Shown piece by piece: positions 32,750-39,664 of a DNA stretch of 64,000 bases. Position numbers and translations under genes: made by a program. How positions within the stretch are numbered: the first letter of the stretch is position 1; each line of letters starts with the position of its first letter. Source of the DNA: Candidatus Omnitrophota bacterium (GTDB taxonomy: Bacteria; Omnitrophota; Omnitrophia; Omnitrophales; Aquincolibacteriaceae); contig CAIJHQ010000031.1 of NCBI GenBank assembly GCA_903820505.1, forward strand, positions 1-64,000. Direction: 5' to 3'. The notes under the pieces were generated by a model. The model was not told the DNA's origin. It ran no database searches and saw only the letters and a program-made list of their open reading frames with translations.

Positions 32750-34723
32750 ATGAGCCCTCATCGAACGAAAAGAACCGCAAAACGAGCCCGCCAGGTTTCC
32801 CGCGTCCGGGCTGTGTCTTCTTCCGGAGCCTTAAAGAGGGCCGCCCAAAAACTCCGGCAGCGGTACGCCCTTCGTGAACGGCAAATGGCCAGGGACCTCA
32901 AGGAAAGCGAAGCGAAGTGCCGGGCCATGGTGGACTCTTTTGATGGTGCCGTTTATATTTGCTCGAAGGATCGTAAGATCGAGTTCGCCAACGAACAGTT
33001 GAAACGACGGGTAGGATACGACCCGGTCGGCAAGACTTGTTACCGCGCCCTTTTTAGCCGGAATTCCGTTTGTCCCTGGTGTCAGAACAGGAAGGTTTTC
33101 AGAGGAAGGACCGTTCGCTGGGAACTGCAAAGTCCCGGGGACGGACGCTGGTATCATGTTGTCAACACGCCATTGCGTCACGCGGACGGCAGCGTTTCGG
33201 AGATGGCGTTCATCACGGACATTACGGACAAGAAGAAAGACGAGGCCATTCTCCGGAGCGAAAAAGAAAAATTCAAGGCCATCTTCGATCAAACGTATCA
33301 GCTGACCGGGATCATGAGAAAAGACGGCATACTCCTCGAGGCCAACCGGACCGCCTTGCGTTACGTGGGGGCCAAGGTTTCGGACGTGTTGAACAAGCCT
33401 TTCTGGAAGACGCCTTGGTGGAGGCACTCCGAACAGGTCCGGGCCCGTTTGCGCCAGGCGATCAAGAGCGCGGCCCGCGGCAAATTCGTCCGGTACGAAA
33501 CGACTCATGCAGCCGGCGACGGGAGCATCCGGTTCGTTGATTTTTCTATCAGACCCGTACGGGACCAGCAGGGCAAGGTCGCTTTTTTGATCCCTGAGGG
33601 GTGGGACATTACGGACCGGAAACGGGCCGAGGAGGGCATCCGGGAAAGTCGGCGGGAGTTGCGCGAGATCATTGACGCGGTGCCGCATTTGATCTGCGCC
33701 AAGGATGCCGCGGGACGGTTCCTGATGGCGAATCGCGCGATGGCGGAACTTTACGGCATGCGGCATGAGGAGCTTTTGGGAAAAAAACAAAAAGACATCC
33801 ATATCGTAAGATCCGAAGCGGAAGGCATATTCAGGGAGGATCTCAAGGTGATCCGGACCGGACAAGCCAGGGTGTTTGCCGCACGGCCTTTTACGGACGT
33901 CAAAAAACGCGAACATTTCCTGCAAACCATCAAAGTGCCTTTTAAAGTGTCGGGGATCAAGGCGCCCGCGGTGTTGGTGGTCGCGGTGGACGTCACGGAG
34001 CAGAAGCGTGTCGAGAACTTCCGGAACGAGATCGTGAAGACCCTGTCGCACGAACTGCGGACCCCTTTATCGATCGGAAAAGGAGGGGTCAGTCTTCTTT
34101 TGGACGGTTCCACGGGGACGGTCACGGAAGAGCAGAGGATGCTTCTTGAAACGGTGATGAGGAATATTGAACGGTTATCACGGATGATCGATAAGCTTTT
34201 GGATGTTTCGCAGATCGAAAGCGGTAAGCGGGAGTTAACGCTCAAGGAAGTGGACCTAAGGGATATCGTCCGGGAAACGGTTTTTGAATTCGGTCGTATG
34301 GCCCGGAAGAAGGATGTGGAATTGACGGCGGTTTTCGGGGACGGGGAGGCGAAAGTCCTTGCGGACAGGGACGGGATCACACAGGTCCTTACTAATTTGG
34401 TCGACAATGCCCTCAAGTTTACTTCAAAAGGAGCGGTGACGGTTTTCGTAAAGGTCCTGCGGAAGGAGATCGAATGCAGTGTCAGGGACACAGGGACCGG
34501 GATCGCCCCGGAGAATATGGCCAAGGTATTCGAGAAATTTCAGCGGTTTTCATGGGCCGGGGGAGCCGGCAAGGAGGGGATGGGTTTAGGGCTTGCGATC
34601 GCGAAAGGGATCATTGAGATGCATCAGGGGCGGATCTGGGCGAAGAGTGTTCCGGGCGAGGGTACCACGGTCACATTTGTTCTGCCGCGGTTCCATGGAA
34701 AGGGGGGGATGGAGAATGGTTGA
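32750..34723 (+). CDS. Multi-PAS sensor histidine kinase
   Basis: 657 aa, no transmembrane helix, so a soluble cytoplasmic sensor. A basic helical N-terminus is followed by three PAS domains (about 60-175, 180-300, 305-425). PAS1 carries a cysteine group TCYRALF...CPWCQN that could bind metal or sense redox. HisKA has phosphoacceptor His434 in TLSHELRTP, and HATPase_c shows DNALKFTSKG, DTGTGIA and GMGLGLAI. Its stop overlaps the response regulator start by 8 nt. The GAF-ANTAR protein and gdhA follow, suggesting nitrogen- or redox-linked signalling. Confidence 0.92.
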   Translation: MSPHRTKRTAKRARQVSRVRAVSSSGALKRAAQKLRQRYALRERQMARDLKESEAKCRAMVDSFDGAVYICSKDRKIEFANEQLKRRVGYDPVGKTCYRALFSRNSVCPWCQNRKVFRGRTVRWELQSPGDGRWYHVVNTPLRHADGSVSEMAFITDITDKKKDEAILRSEKEKFKAIFDQTYQLTGIMRKDGILLEANRTALRYVGAKVSDVLNKPFWKTPWWRHSEQVRARLRQAIKSAARGKFVRYETTHAAGDGSIRFVDFSIRPVRDQQGKVAFLIPEGWDITDRKRAEEGIRESRRELREIIDAVPHLICAKDAAGRFLMANRAMAELYGMRHEELLGKKQKDIHIVRSEAEGIFREDLKVIRTGQARVFAARPFTDVKKREHFLQTIKVPFKVSGIKAPAVLVVAVDVTEQKRVENFRNEIVKTLSHELRTPLSIGKGGVSLLLDGSTGTVTEEQRMLLETVMRNIERLSRMIDKLLDVSQIESGKRELTLKEVDLRDIVRETVFEFGRMARKKDVELTAVFGDGEAKVLADRDGITQVLTNLVDNALKFTSKGAVTVFVKVLRKEIECSVRDTGTGIAPENMAKVFEKFQRFSWAGGAGKEGMGLGLAIAKGIIEMHQGRIWAKSVPGEGTTVTFVLPRFHGKGGMENG

Positions 34724-35090
34724 GGCGAAAAAAATATTGTTCATTGAAGACGAACCGGACCAGCGCCTGATCATGACCCTGAGGCTCAAGAAGAGCGGTT
34801 TTATGGTCATCGTGGCCGAGGACGGGGCCAGAGGGCTGGAAAAGGCCGTGAAAGAGAAGCCGGACCTAATTCTTCTGGATGTCATTATGCCGGGCATTGA
34901 CGGCCTGGAAGTGATCCGGCGATTGCGGCGCGATCCTGTCACGAAGGAGATCCCGATCATTACGGCGACTGCCGCGGGTGTCGATGATGTGGAACACGAG
35001 TGTTTTGCCGCCGGTGCGGATGATTGCATCCGTAAACCCTACGACTCCGAAGACCTTCTCGGAAGGATCAGGTGTTTGCTTGACAAATGA
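34716..35090 (+). CDS. Single-domain response regulator (CheY-like)
   Basis: 124 aa receiver domain only: acidic pocket EDE (11-13), phosphoacceptor Asp55 in LILLDVIMPG, Thr83/Thr85, and Lys107 in RKPYDSEDL. With no output domain it must pass its signal by protein contact; the adjacent GAF-ANTAR protein is the obvious candidate partner. The start overlaps the kinase end and is preceded by GGAG. An in-frame upstream extension into the kinase is rejected. Confidence 0.9.
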   Translation: MVEAKKILFIEDEPDQRLIMTLRLKKSGFMVIVAEDGARGLEKAVKEKPDLILLDVIMPGIDGLEVIRRLRRDPVTKEIPIITATAAGVDDVEHECFAAGADDCIRKPYDSEDLLGRIRCLLDK

Positions 35091-35129
35091 TCTTACAAGT
35101 TCCCATGCCCCTCAAGAAGGCGCTCCCGC

Positions 35130-35846
35130 ATGAGATCATGGAACAGCAAGCAGATCATCGCGGCGTTGACCAAAATAAGTGACGCCGTCACTTCGGACCT
35201 GTATCTGGAGGAGATCCTCAAACTGATCGTGACGGTGACCGCGGAGGTCATGCACTCCAAGATTTGCTCCCTGATGCTGCTGGATAAATCCACGAACGAG
35301 CTTGCCGTGAAAGCGACCCAGTCCGTCAGTGAGTTTTATAATAAAAAACCGAACGCAAAATTGGGAGAAGGCATCGCCGGGAGGGTCGCCCAATGCGGGA
35401 AGCCCATCACCGTGCTTGATGTGCGGAAGGACAAACGTTATCTTAATCAGGCGATCGCGAGGAAGGAGAATCTTTGCTCGCTGCTGAGTGTTCCGCTGAT
35501 CTTCAAGGGGAACGTTATCGGGGTGCTGAACTGCTATACCGTGAAGCCTCACCGCTTTGACAAAAGCGAGGTCAGTGTCATCAAATCGATCGCGAACCAG
35601 GCGGCGATCGTTATCGAGAATTTCAGGCTGGTGGTGGAGTCCCAGGTGATCCAGGAAGAACTGGAATCGAGGAAGGCGATCGAGCGCGCCAAAGGTATTT
35701 TGATGAAACGAGAGAACTTGAGCGAACAAGGGGCCTACAAGCTGATCCAGAAGTACAGCATGGACAAACGTAAGAGTATGAGAGAGGTGTCAGAGGCTAT
35801 TCTGTTGAGCGCAGAAATGCAGAGATTTTCGTCCGGCAAAGAATGA
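35130..35846 (+). CDS. GAF-ANTAR RNA-binding antiterminator
   Basis: 238 aa. A GAF sensory domain (about 15-160, KICSLMLLDKSTNELAVKAT, GEGIAGRVAQCGKPI, SLLSVPL) is followed by an ANTAR domain (about 172-230, ELESRKAIERAKGILMKR, SEQGAYKLIQKYSMDKRKSM). ANTAR proteins bind dual-hairpin leader RNAs and prevent intrinsic termination. It lies 39 nt after the receiver gene, and the very next transcript (gdhA) has a leader with an intrinsic terminator. That makes gdhA the likely local target. No receiver domain is fused; the separate CheY-like protein may control it. Confidence 0.9.
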   Translation: MRSWNSKQIIAALTKISDAVTSDLYLEEILKLIVTVTAEVMHSKICSLMLLDKSTNELAVKATQSVSEFYNKKPNAKLGEGIAGRVAQCGKPITVLDVRKDKRYLNQAIARKENLCSLLSVPLIFKGNVIGVLNCYTVKPHRFDKSEVSVIKSIANQAAIVIENFRLVVESQVIQEELESRKAIERAKGILMKRENLSEQGAYKLIQKYSMDKRKSMREVSEAILLSAEMQRFSSGKE

Positions 35847-35854
35847 GATTGGGT

Positions 35855-35882
35855 TTGGCAATCAGAATTTCTGTGTTATAAT
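35855..35882 (+). promoter_or_regulatory. gdhA promoter
   Basis: TTGGCA (35855-35860), a 16-bp spacer and perfect TATAAT (35877-35882) with an upstream TG extension (35874-35875). It is the strongest promoter in the window. It begins 9 nt after the GAF-ANTAR stop and gives a leader of about 215 nt. Confidence 0.82.
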
Positions 35883-35889
35883 TCCCGCA

Positions 35890-35912
35890 CTGAGCACAAA
35901 GTGAGTGCTTGG
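35890..35912 (+). promoter_or_regulatory. gdhA leader hairpin 1
   Basis: Bases 35890-35897 pair with 35905-35912 over 8 bp (two G-U pairs), closing a 7-nt loop AAAGTGA. A at loop position 1 and G at position 4 recall ANTAR target hairpins, although those have 6-nt loops. It starts at the predicted transcription start. Confidence 0.4.
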
Positions 35913-35930
35913 TGAAAAGAAAGCGAAGCG

Positions 35931-35948
35931 GCGTTCTGCGAAGAGCGC
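35931..35948 (+). promoter_or_regulatory. gdhA leader hairpin with GNRA loop
   Basis: GCGTTCT (35931-35937) pairs with AGAGCGC (35942-35948), one U-G pair, closing a GCGA tetraloop (35938-35941). It is a stable element in the middle of the leader. Confidence 0.55.
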
Positions 35949-35972
35949 GGTTTTCTTTCGATTTTGCAACAT

Positions 35973-35988
35973 GGGATAAAGGCGTCCT
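35973..35988 (+). promoter_or_regulatory. Candidate ANTAR-type antiterminator hairpin
   Basis: GGGAT (35973-35977) can pair with GTCCT (35984-35988), closing the 6-nt loop AAAGGC with A1 and G4 as in ANTAR target loops. Its 3' arm uses bases 35986-35988, which also form the base of the terminator, so the two are mutually exclusive. The stem is only 5 bp with two G-U pairs and would need protein to stabilise it. Confidence 0.45.
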
Positions 35989-36025
35989 TCTTGGCAGTGG
36001 TTTTTTGCCGGGAAGGTTTTTTTTT
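35986..36025 (+). terminator. Intrinsic terminator in the gdhA leader (attenuator)
   Basis: Bases 35986-35996 (CCTTCTTGGCA) pair with 36006-36016 (TGCCGGGAAGG) over 11 continuous pairs including two U-G, with a 9-nt loop, then nine T (36017-36025). It lies downstream of the gdhA promoter and 78 nt before the gdhA start, so it can only act as an attenuator on gdhA. Confidence 0.85.
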
Positions 36026-36103
36026 GGCAAAAACGGTCCATCGTCGTAAACCAGGGGCATGGACATTTTTAATCCTCAAAACATCAAAAAAGGGGTGAAA
36101 ACA

Positions 36104-37468
36104 ATGGCGAAAACGGGGGAGAATTTGGCGGAAAAAGAAATTAACGCATTCATGAAAAAGGTAATCGCTCGGAATCCCGGCGAGAAGGAATTCCACCAGG
36201 CGGTGAGGGAAGTGGTGGAGTCAGTGACACCTTTTATTGAAAAACATCCCAAATACCAAGCGGCGAAGATCATGGAGAGGATCGTTGAGCCGGAGCGGGT
36301 ACTTATGTTCCGCGTTCCTTGGTTGGATGACAAAGAGGATATCCAGGTCAACCGCGGATTCCGCATCGAAATGAACAGCGCGATCGGTCCCTACAAGGGC
36401 GGTCTTCGTTTTCATCCCAGCGTGAACCTCGGCATTTTGAAGTTTTTGGCGTTCGAGCAGGTGTTCAAGAACAGCTTGACCACGCTTCCCATGGGCGGCG
36501 GCAAGGGCGGTTCGGATTTTGACCCGAAAGGGAAATCGGACAACGAAGTGATGAAGTTCTGTCAAAGTTTCATGACGGAACTGTCTCGGCACATCGGACC
36601 GGACACAGACGTCCCGGCCGGCGATATCGGGGTCGGCGGACGTGAGATCGGTTTCATGTTCGGCCAGTACAAGCGGCTGCGCAATGAATTCACCGGTGTT
36701 TTGACGGGCAAAGGCCAGAACTGGGGGGGGAGCTTGATCCGTCCCGAGGCGACCGGTTATGGTTGCGTCTATTTCGTTCAGGAAATGCTCAAGACAAGAA
36801 AACAGTCTTTCGCCGGAAAGGTCTGCACGGTTTCCGGGTCCGGGAACGTCGCGCAGTACACGGTCGAGAAATTGAATGAGTTCGGGGCCAAGGTCGTGAC
36901 GCTGTCGGATTCTGACGGGACCATCTATGACAAGAAGGGCATCGATGACAAGAAGTTGAAATTCGTGATGGAGCTCAAGAACGAAAGACGCGGGCGCATC
37001 AAGGAATACGCGGATGCTTTCGGGTGCGAATACCTTGCGGGACAGCGGCCCTGGAAGGTGAAATGCGATGTTGCATTCCCCAGCGCCACTCAGAATGAGA
37101 TCAATGAAGCGGACGCAAAGGCCCTCGTGAAGGGCGGTTGTATCGCGATCGGAGAAGGCGCGAACATGCCGACCACGCCTGAGGGTATTGCAGTATTCCA
37201 GAAGGCGAAGATCCTCTACGCGCCCGGGAAAGCCGCGAACGCCGGGGGAGTGGCCACGTCGGGTCTTGAAATGAGCCAGAACAGCATGCGGTTGCGCTGG
37301 TTCAGGAAAGAGGTCGATGAGCGCCTGCACGCGATCATGGTCTCGATCCATGAGAGTTGCGTCAAGTACGGCACTGAAGACGACAAATATATCGATTACG
37401 TCAAAGGGGCCAACATCGCGGGATTCGTCAAGGTGGCGGATGCGATGATCGATCAGGGCCTGGTTTAA
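36104..37468 (+). CDS. gdhA: NADP-type glutamate dehydrogenase
   Basis: 454 aa, the length of hexameric assimilatory GDHs. It forms glutamate from 2-oxoglutarate and ammonium. Motifs: RIEMNSAIGPYKGGLRFHPSV, the catalytic lysine region GGGKGGSDFDPKGKSD, DVPAGDIGVGGREIG, and Rossmann GSGNVAQYT. The ATG at 36104 follows AAAGGGG at good spacing; a farther in-frame ATG at 36059 lacks a usable Shine-Dalgarno. Control probably occurs by attenuation in the preceding leader. An ammonium-dependent role matches ANTAR regulators of nitrogen metabolism elsewhere. Confidence 0.94.
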   Translation: MAKTGENLAEKEINAFMKKVIARNPGEKEFHQAVREVVESVTPFIEKHPKYQAAKIMERIVEPERVLMFRVPWLDDKEDIQVNRGFRIEMNSAIGPYKGGLRFHPSVNLGILKFLAFEQVFKNSLTTLPMGGGKGGSDFDPKGKSDNEVMKFCQSFMTELSRHIGPDTDVPAGDIGVGGREIGFMFGQYKRLRNEFTGVLTGKGQNWGGSLIRPEATGYGCVYFVQEMLKTRKQSFAGKVCTVSGSGNVAQYTVEKLNEFGAKVVTLSDSDGTIYDKKGIDDKKLKFVMELKNERRGRIKEYADAFGCEYLAGQRPWKVKCDVAFPSATQNEINEADAKALVKGGCIAIGEGANMPTTPEGIAVFQKAKILYAPGKAANAGGVATSGLEMSQNSMRLRWFRKEVDERLHAIMVSIHESCVKYGTEDDKYIDYVKGANIAGFVKVADAMIDQGLV

Positions 37469-37490
37469 GTAAGAACGGGACCTCCAGGGG

Positions 37491-37535
37491 AAGGGACGGC
37501 ATGCCGGTCTTAAGGCAGCCGTCCCTTTCTTTTTG
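37491..37535 (+). terminator. Intrinsic terminator after gdhA
   Basis: AAGGGACGGC (37491-37500) pairs perfectly with GCCGTCCCTT (37518-37527), followed by TCTTTTT. It ends just before the next promoter. Confidence 0.9.
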
Positions 37536-37536
37536 G

Positions 37537-37564
37537 TTGACAAATGATACCAATAAGGTATCAT
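37537..37564 (+). promoter_or_regulatory. Promoter of the rrf2-EI-hcp operon
   Basis: Perfect TTGACA (37537-37542), a 16-bp spacer and TATCAT (37559-37564, 5/6). Predicted start is close to 37571, so the leader before the ATG at 37574 is very short or absent. Confidence 0.75.
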
Positions 37565-37565
37565 T
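37543..37565. promoter_or_regulatory. Operator: perfect 9-5-9 inverted repeat
   Basis: AATGATACC (37543-37551), a 5-nt spacer and GGTATCATT (37557-37565) are perfectly symmetric. They fill the promoter spacer and cover the -10 box, an ideal position for repression. The first downstream gene is an Rrf2-family regulator, so autorepression is the simplest reading. Confidence 0.75.
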
Positions 37566-37573
37566 ATGGCATC

Positions 37574-37990
37574 ATGAAGCTGATCACGCGGAACACCGAC
37601 TATGCGATGCGCGCCCTCTGTTACATTGCCCGGCAAAGAGAGCGGTCCGTCCCGGTTCCTGAAATGGTCGCAGCGCTGAAGATCCCGCGGCCTTTTCTAA
37701 GGAAGATCGTGCAAACGCTGGGCCGCGAGGGGGTCCTGAGGTCTTCCAAGGGGCAGGGGGGCGGTTTTTTACTTGCGCTGAAGCCGGAGGATGTTCGCTT
37801 GGCGGACCTGGTACGGATCTTCCAGGGGACGATCCAGCTTAATGAATGCATTTTTAAGAAGAAGATATGCCCCAACCGGGGCACGTGCGCCTTGAAGCGG
37901 GAGATCGACGGGATCGAACGGGACGCCCTGGCGCGCTTGCATAAAGTTACTATCGCCTCGTTGATCCGGAACGGAAAACACCATGATTAA
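37574..37990 (+). CDS. Rrf2-family regulator (NsrR/IscR-like)
   Basis: 138 aa winged-helix protein with a helix-turn-helix (VPVPEMVAALKIPRPFLRKIVQTL), wing KGQGGGF, and a cysteine triad Cys92, Cys99, Cys105 (C-x6-C-x5-C) suited to an Fe-S cluster. NsrR (C-x4-C-x5-C) and IscR (C-x5-C-x5-C) differ slightly in spacing. The operon ends in hcp, a classic NsrR target, so an NO-sensing repressor is likely. The start at 37574 (KLITRNTDYAMRAL) matches the family; it overlaps the next gene by 8 nt. Confidence 0.88.
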   Translation: MKLITRNTDYAMRALCYIARQRERSVPVPEMVAALKIPRPFLRKIVQTLGREGVLRSSKGQGGGFLLALKPEDVRLADLVRIFQGTIQLNECIFKKKICPNRGTCALKREIDGIERDALARLHKVTIASLIRNGKHHD

Positions 37991-39650
37991 TACGGAGACA
38001 CGGTTCAAAGGACTGCCCCTCAGCGGCGGAGTGGCTTTTGCCAAGGTCTGCCTTTTCAATGAGAAGCGACACCGGGCCGTCCCGGTTCTCAAGATCGGCG
38101 ACCGGGAGGTCGGCCGCGAGAAGGAACGTGTCCGTAAAGCTATGGACATCGTTGTTGAAAGGCTGGAAGCCCTGATCGAAAGCGTCCGGACGAAGATCGG
38201 CAAGGCGGAGGCGGAGATCTTCACCGCGCAGAAGATGATCCTCTCGGACCCCGCGCTCGGAAAAAGGATCTTCGACCATATCGGCACCAGGAATTTTAAT
38301 GCGGAAAAGGCCGTTATCAGTTCCCTCGATTTTTTTGAGTCCCAGTTGGTGAAAGTGGACAACGAGTACCTGAAGGAAAGGGCTTCCGATATCGGCGAAG
38401 TCAAGCGGCGGGTCCTCGATGTCCTCGCGAACCTCAACCCTTCTTTCCAGTGTTCGGGGGAATCCTATTGTCTGAAAGGGAAGAATCGCATCGTGATCGC
38501 CGAGGAGCTTACCCCGAGCCTCACGATGGAGCTCAACACGGAGTCTATCCGCGGGTTCGTGACCGACCGCGGCGGTGTGGCGTCCCATGCGGCGATCCTT
38601 GCGCGGGCGTTCAAGATACCGGCCGTCAGCGGTATTCCGGATATCCATGACCGGATGTTCTGCGGGACCGACGTCCTGATCAACGGGAATACCGGCGAGG
38701 TGGTTCTGTGGCCTTCCGCGGAAACGCTTTCCCAGTATCCGGAGCTCAAGCTCCCGCCGCGGGAACCGGCCAAAGCGGTCGATCCGATCGCGGGACTGAA
38801 GGTGATGGCCAACCTGAACCGGGCGAAGGATATCGGGGAGGTCCTTGCTCAAAAGGCCGAGGGGATCGGGCTGTACCGGACGGAATTTGAATTTTTCGGG
38901 GAAGGGAAACTATTAAACGAGGAAGAACAGTATGAACGATATGTTGCCGTGCTCAAGGCCATGAAAGGGAAAACTGTGTATTTCCGGATGCTCGATATCG
39001 GGGGCGACAAGAGCGCGGAATTCCTGAAGTTGCCGCAGGAACCGAACCCTTCTCTGGGATTCCGGGGAAGCCGCTTCCTGCTGGGGCACCGCGACTTGTT
39101 CCGGCCGCAGGCGCGGGCGCTCGCCAGGGCCTCACGGTACGGAAGCGTATACGTGATGTACCCGATGGTGATCGACCTGGAACAGTTCTCGAGGCTCAAA
39201 CAGGCTTTTCTGGAGGAGACCGCGGATATTCCGGCGGGGGACATCAAGCACGGCATCATGTTCGAGGTCCCGTCGGCCTGCCTGGATGCTGAGGAATTCT
39301 TTCAGAGGATCGATTTCGGCAGTATCGGAACGAACGACCTGATCCAGTATTTATTTGCCGTGGACCGGGATAACGAGGCGGTGGCGTACGACCACCATCC
39401 GGACCGGAAGATCTTCTGGAACTTGGTCCGGCATGTGGCGACCGCGGCGCGGAAGCACCGGAAACCGCTTTCGGTGTGCGGGGAATTGGTCGCGAGACTG
39501 GATTATGCGAGAAAACTTATGAGAGAAGGCATCCGGGCGGTCAGCGTGGCTGCCAGGATGATCCCGGAGTTAAGAATGGCGATCAAAAACAAGCCGAAAC
39601 TTTTCGCGAAGAAAAGCCGGCGGCTTATCCGCAAGAAGGTAAAAAAATAA
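37983..39650 (+). CDS. PEP-protein phosphotransferase (Enzyme I-like)
   Basis: 555 aa, the size of PTS Enzyme I. An N-terminal HPr-binding helical region (about 20-140), a phosphohistidine domain with His202 in GGVASHAAILAR, and a C-terminal PEP-binding barrel with GLYRTEFEF, RMLDIGGDK, MFEVPSACL, GTNDLIQY and the conserved Cys in SVCGEL. All catalytic residues appear present. No HPr or EII is in the window. The lysine/arginine-rich tail (KKSRRLIRKKVKK) is unusual. Sandwiched between an Rrf2 regulator and hcp, it may serve a regulatory phosphorelay rather than sugar uptake. Confidence 0.85.
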   Translation: MINTETRFKGLPLSGGVAFAKVCLFNEKRHRAVPVLKIGDREVGREKERVRKAMDIVVERLEALIESVRTKIGKAEAEIFTAQKMILSDPALGKRIFDHIGTRNFNAEKAVISSLDFFESQLVKVDNEYLKERASDIGEVKRRVLDVLANLNPSFQCSGESYCLKGKNRIVIAEELTPSLTMELNTESIRGFVTDRGGVASHAAILARAFKIPAVSGIPDIHDRMFCGTDVLINGNTGEVVLWPSAETLSQYPELKLPPREPAKAVDPIAGLKVMANLNRAKDIGEVLAQKAEGIGLYRTEFEFFGEGKLLNEEEQYERYVAVLKAMKGKTVYFRMLDIGGDKSAEFLKLPQEPNPSLGFRGSRFLLGHRDLFRPQARALARASRYGSVYVMYPMVIDLEQFSRLKQAFLEETADIPAGDIKHGIMFEVPSACLDAEEFFQRIDFGSIGTNDLIQYLFAVDRDNEAVAYDHHPDRKIFWNLVRHVATAARKHRKPLSVCGELVARLDYARKLMREGIRAVSVAARMIPELRMAIKNKPKLFAKKSRRLIRKKVKK

Positions 39651-39664
39651 AAGGGGAGGCGTTT

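Noticed and set aside
35971-35979. A minimal upstream reading frame (ATG GGA TAA) in the gdhA leader as a leader peptide
   Set aside because: Two codons with no Shine-Dalgarno; likely chance, and it lies within the candidate antiterminator hairpin.
36059-36103. An upstream in-frame start for gdhA
   Set aside because: AGGGG is only 1 nt from that ATG, while 36104 has properly spaced AAAGGGG and gives the usual GDH length.
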